This document shows, one piece after another, positions 18,104 to 20,395 of a DNA stretch of 20,395 nucleotides; positions within the stretch are counted from its first letter, which is position 1, and each line of letters opens with the position of its first letter. Made by a program: the position numbers and the translations under genes. Source of the stretch: Pseudomonadota bacterium (GTDB taxonomy: Bacteria > Desulfobacterota > Desulfovibrionia > Desulfovibrionales > Desulfovibrionaceae); the NCBI GenBank assembly GCA_023390395.1, contig JAEWCY010000102.1:1-20395 (forward strand), given 5' to 3'. Below the pieces are notes generated by a model. The model did not search any database, was not told the origin of the DNA, and worked only from the letters and a program-made list of their open reading frames with translations.

Positions 18104-20173
18104 ATGGGCAACCTGAAGTTGGGCGTGAAGCTGGTCGGCGGCTTTCTGCTGAGCGCCGCCATCACCCTGGTGGTTGGCCTTGTCGGCCTGATGGGGATAT
18201 CGGGCCTCACCAAGAGCCTGACGACGGTCAGCGAAGTCGACCTGCCGGCCGTGCGCGACCTGCAGGCCATCAAGATCGCTGGCGAATCCGTGCGCGTGGC
18301 GCAACGGACCCTCAACGTTCCCGGCCTTTCGGATAAGGACCGCCAGCGCCAGTACGACAACATCGCCAGCCTGCGCGAGAGCTACCGCAAGTCCTGGGAC
18401 GAATACGAGAAGCTGCCCAAATCCCCGGAAGCCCAAAAGCTGTGGCGGGAATTCGTGCCGGCCTGGCAGGAATGGGTCAAGGTCAACAACGAGACCTTCG
18501 ACCTGGCCCGGGAGTGGGACAAATCCGACATCGACGATCCCGACGCCCTGGAGAACAAACTCGCCCAGTTTCGCGGCGACCACTACAAGCTCTTGACCGA
18601 CGCCCAGTCCCTGGTCCTTTTCGGCACGCCCATAAGCGGCGGCGACGACCCCACCAAGTGCAACTTCGGCCAATGGCTCGACACCGAGGGTCGTGAAATC
18701 AAAAATCCCGTCTTCCGCAAGACTCTCGCGGAAATCCGGACCATCCACGACAAGCTGCACCAGTCCGTGGCCAGGCTCAAGGAACTGGCCGCCAAGAACG
18801 CCCCGCGCGAGGAACAGGCCGCCATCGTGCATGCCGACCTCCTGCCGGCAGTGGCCGCGACCATGGGGCACTTCGCCACGCTCTCCCGGGAAGTGGCGCG
18901 GGTATCGGCCATCTGCGCCAAGATGCGCGTCGCTTCCATGGAAACGGTACGCTCCAGGCAGATCCGCTGCTTCGAGCTGCTCGACGGCCTGATGGCCGAC
19001 TCCCTGGCCTCGTCCCAGAAAGGCAAGATCGCGGCCGAAGCCGAAGCCAAACGGGCTTCGATCATGTCCATCACGGGCATCGGCGTCGGCGTGGCCCTGG
19101 CGATGCTGCTCGGAGTCATCATTTCGCGCATGATCACCAAACCCGTGATGCTCGGCGTGCAGGCGGCCGAAGGCCTGGCCGCGGGCGACCTCAACCAGCG
19201 CATCGACCTGGACCAGAAGGACGAGATCGGCGCCCTGGCCGCCGCGCTGCGCCACATGATCGCCAAGCTGCGGGAAGTGGTCGGGCAGGTCCAGTCCGGG
19301 GCGGAGAACGTGGCTTCGGGCTCGGAGGAGCTTTCGGCCACGACCCAGAGCCTGTCCCAGGGCGCGACGGAACAGGCGGCCAGCGTCGAGGAAATCTCCT
19401 CGTCCATGGAGGAGATGGCCGCCAACATCCGCCAGAACGCGGACAACGCCAAGCAGACCGAGCAGATCGCCCTGAGCACGGCCAGGGATGCCCAAAGCGG
19501 CGGCCAGGCCGTGGCCCAGACCGTCACGGCCATGAAGCAGATCGCGGAAAAGATCGGCATCATCGAGGAGATCGCCCGCCAGACCAACCTGCTGGCCTTA
19601 AACGCCGCCATCGAAGCGGCCCGGGCCGGCGAGCACGGCAAGGGCTTCGCCGTGGTGGCCGCGGAGGTGAGAAAGCTCGCCGAGCGCAGCGGCAACGCCG
19701 CCGGCGAGATCAGCGAACTGTCCTCCACCAGCGTGGAGATCGCCGAGAAGGCCGGGGAGCTCCTGGCCAAGATCGTGCCCGACATCCAGCGCACGGCCGA
19801 ACTCATCCAGGAGATCGCGGCCAGCAGCGTGGAGCAGAACGCCGGGGCCGAGCAGGTCAACCGGGCCATCCAGCAGCTCGACCAGGTGGTGCAGCAAAAC
19901 GCCTCGGCTTCCGAGGAGATGGCCTCCACGGCCGAGGAGCTCTCGAGCCAGGCCCTGCAGCTTCAGGACACCGTGTCCTACTTCCGCCTCGACGCCATGA
20001 CGGTCCGCCGCCACGCCGCGCCGCCCAAGGCCCTGGCCGCGGCCAGAGCTCCTTCCAGGGCCCCGGCCAAGCCGGCCGCCGCTCGCCCGGCCGGGCCGGC
20101 CCGGCCGGCCAAGGCCGGCGTGTCCGTGAACCTCGGCGCCGACATGTCGGACGACGACTTCGAGCGGTTCTAG
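18104..20173 (+). CDS. Methyl-accepting chemotaxis protein with periplasmic CZB-like sensor
   Basis: Transmembrane chemoreceptor of 689 residues. TM1 is about 10-33; a helical periplasmic domain (34-318) contains a CZB-like zinc signature: G-D-H160, C186-NFGQWL, and H215-xxx-H219 (ligand set His/Cys/His/His). TM2 is about 320-343, followed by HAMP (about 344-396) and the long signalling hairpin, whose tip RQTNLLALNAAIEAARAGEH (492-511) contacts CheA/CheW. An Ala/Pro-rich linker (about 638-672) ends in DDDFERF, an aromatic-x-x-aromatic tail like the CheR/CheB tether. The ATG at 18104 is fixed by GGGAGGGA (18093-18100) just upstream. The ligand is unknown; zinc or a zinc-reactive oxidant is suggested by the signature only. 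Confidence 0.93.
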   Translation: MGNLKLGVKLVGGFLLSAAITLVVGLVGLMGISGLTKSLTTVSEVDLPAVRDLQAIKIAGESVRVAQRTLNVPGLSDKDRQRQYDNIASLRESYRKSWDEYEKLPKSPEAQKLWREFVPAWQEWVKVNNETFDLAREWDKSDIDDPDALENKLAQFRGDHYKLLTDAQSLVLFGTPISGGDDPTKCNFGQWLDTEGREIKNPVFRKTLAEIRTIHDKLHQSVARLKELAAKNAPREEQAAIVHADLLPAVAATMGHFATLSREVARVSAICAKMRVASMETVRSRQIRCFELLDGLMADSLASSQKGKIAAEAEAKRASIMSITGIGVGVALAMLLGVIISRMITKPVMLGVQAAEGLAAGDLNQRIDLDQKDEIGALAAALRHMIAKLREVVGQVQSGAENVASGSEELSATTQSLSQGATEQAASVEEISSSMEEMAANIRQNADNAKQTEQIALSTARDAQSGGQAVAQTVTAMKQIAEKIGIIEEIARQTNLLALNAAIEAARAGEHGKGFAVVAAEVRKLAERSGNAAGEISELSSTSVEIAEKAGELLAKIVPDIQRTAELIQEIAASSVEQNAGAEQVNRAIQQLDQVVQQNASASEEMASTAEELSSQALQLQDTVSYFRLDAMTVRRHAAPPKALAAARAPSRAPAKPAAARPAGPARPAKAGVSVNLGADMSDDDFERF

Positions 20174-20183
20174 TGCTGCATCC

Positions 20184-20211
20184 CTGAAAAAACACGATCG
20201 TATTTTTTCAG
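20184..20211. repeat. AT-armed inverted repeat, possible bidirectional terminator
   Basis: CTGAAAAAA (20184-20192) pairs with TTTTTTCAG (20203-20211) around an inner ACGATCGT palindrome with one mismatch. It starts ten bases after the chemoreceptor stop. The A/T-rich arms could supply a U-run in either direction, so it may terminate the receptor message, but the shape is not classical. Confidence 0.5.
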
Positions 20212-20236
20212 AAAAACACAGCAACGAAAGCATGTT

Positions 20237-20270
20237 GTCCGCGGAATGCGTATGCACGCATTTCGCGGAC
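20237..20270. repeat. 15-bp GC-rich inverted repeat beside the IS end
   Basis: Arms GTCCGCGGAATGCGT (20237-20251) and ACGCATTTCGCGGAC (20256-20270) match with a single G-T pair around a four-base loop. There is no T-run, so it is not a simple intrinsic terminator. It lies about ten bases outside the insertion-sequence end. Confidence 0.7.
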
Positions 20271-20279
20271 GCGACACTA

Positions 20280-20395
20280 GGCCGTGTAGACATTTACCGT
20301 AGCCAGACAGCTATCGCCGCCACATGGAGAAACGACAAGTATGCGATGGCCAGCTTGTCATATCGTGTGGCAATTCTCCTAAACTGCTTGATCTT
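20280..20395 (-). mobile_element. IS5-family insertion sequence, one end only
   Basis: The right edge of the window enters an insertion sequence recognised from its transposase C-terminus. The outer end probably begins near GGCCGTGTAGACA at 20280; the preceding CTA/TA could be target sequence, since IS5-group elements favour TA or CTAG-like sites. The exact boundary and terminal repeat cannot be confirmed because the other end is outside the window. Confidence 0.65.
20294..20395 (-). CDS. IS5-family transposase, C-terminal fragment (cut by window edge)
   Basis: The last 33 codons and a TAA stop are visible on the minus strand, including FRRIATRYDKLAIAYLSFLH and ending in a hydrophobic AAIAVWLR tail. 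FRRIATRYDKLA followed by a hydrophobic tail is the characteristic C-terminus of IS5-family (DDE) transposases. The catalytic residues lie beyond the window, so whether the gene is intact is unknown. Confidence 0.85.
   Translation of the reverse strand, partial: KIKQFRRIATRYDKLAIAYLSFLHVAAIAVWLR

Overview
This is a GC-rich bacterial chromosomal window. Gene content and order suggest a sulfate-reducing Desulfovibrionaceae-type deltaproteobacterium (Desulfovibrio/Solidesulfovibrio-like). This assignment is an inference from the aroQ-efp-ftsK order, a small protein that looks like a lineage-conserved one, the abundance of two-component sensors and a DUF2318-linked ABC module. No rRNA or other definitive marker is present. 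The first 95 bases are an unbroken run of C and look like an assembly artefact at a contig end.

Left part (129-5705), core housekeeping. On the minus strand aroQ (3-dehydroquinate dehydratase), efp (elongation factor P) and ftsK (DNA translocase) form a tight operon. Divergent from it is engB (ribosome-assembly GTPase), whose 3' end overlaps a 63-residue conserved-looking small protein on the other strand. Next come uppP (undecaprenyl-diphosphatase) and a tRNA-Met(CAU) with its own strong sigma70 promoter and a clear intrinsic terminator.

Middle (5758-8939), a run of three paralogous exported SGNH hydrolases of the DUF459 type. Each has a different anchoring arrangement: a plain signal peptide, an N-terminal membrane anchor, and a signal peptide plus C-terminal LysM. 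The first is preceded by a near-consensus promoter positioned so that the mRNA would start essentially at its ATG. The run probably edits an ester-modified envelope polysaccharide or peptidoglycan, but the substrate is not shown by the sequence.

Right-centre (8936-17952), signalling and metal-type transport. The minus strand carries a hybrid histidine kinase (5TM-LYT, PAS, PAS, GAF, HisKA, HATPase, REC) and a ZraSR/HydHG-like pair: a periplasm-sensing kinase with a His/Met/Cys-rich loop and a sigma54-activating response regulator. Divergent from the pair, behind a clear -24/-12 sigma54 promoter, is an operon of a small exported DUF2318 cysteine protein, a MacB/FtsX-type permease and a LolD/MacB-type ATPase. 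These resemble the accessory genes of the FTR1-P19 iron-uptake systems. I infer that the ZraSR-like pair switches on this exporter/assembly module in response to a metal or envelope signal.

Right end (18016-20395). A methyl-accepting chemotaxis protein has a CZB-like zinc-ligand signature in its periplasmic domain and a CheR/CheB-type tether pentapeptide at its C-terminus. After two inverted repeats comes the 3' end of an IS5-family transposase, cut by the window edge.
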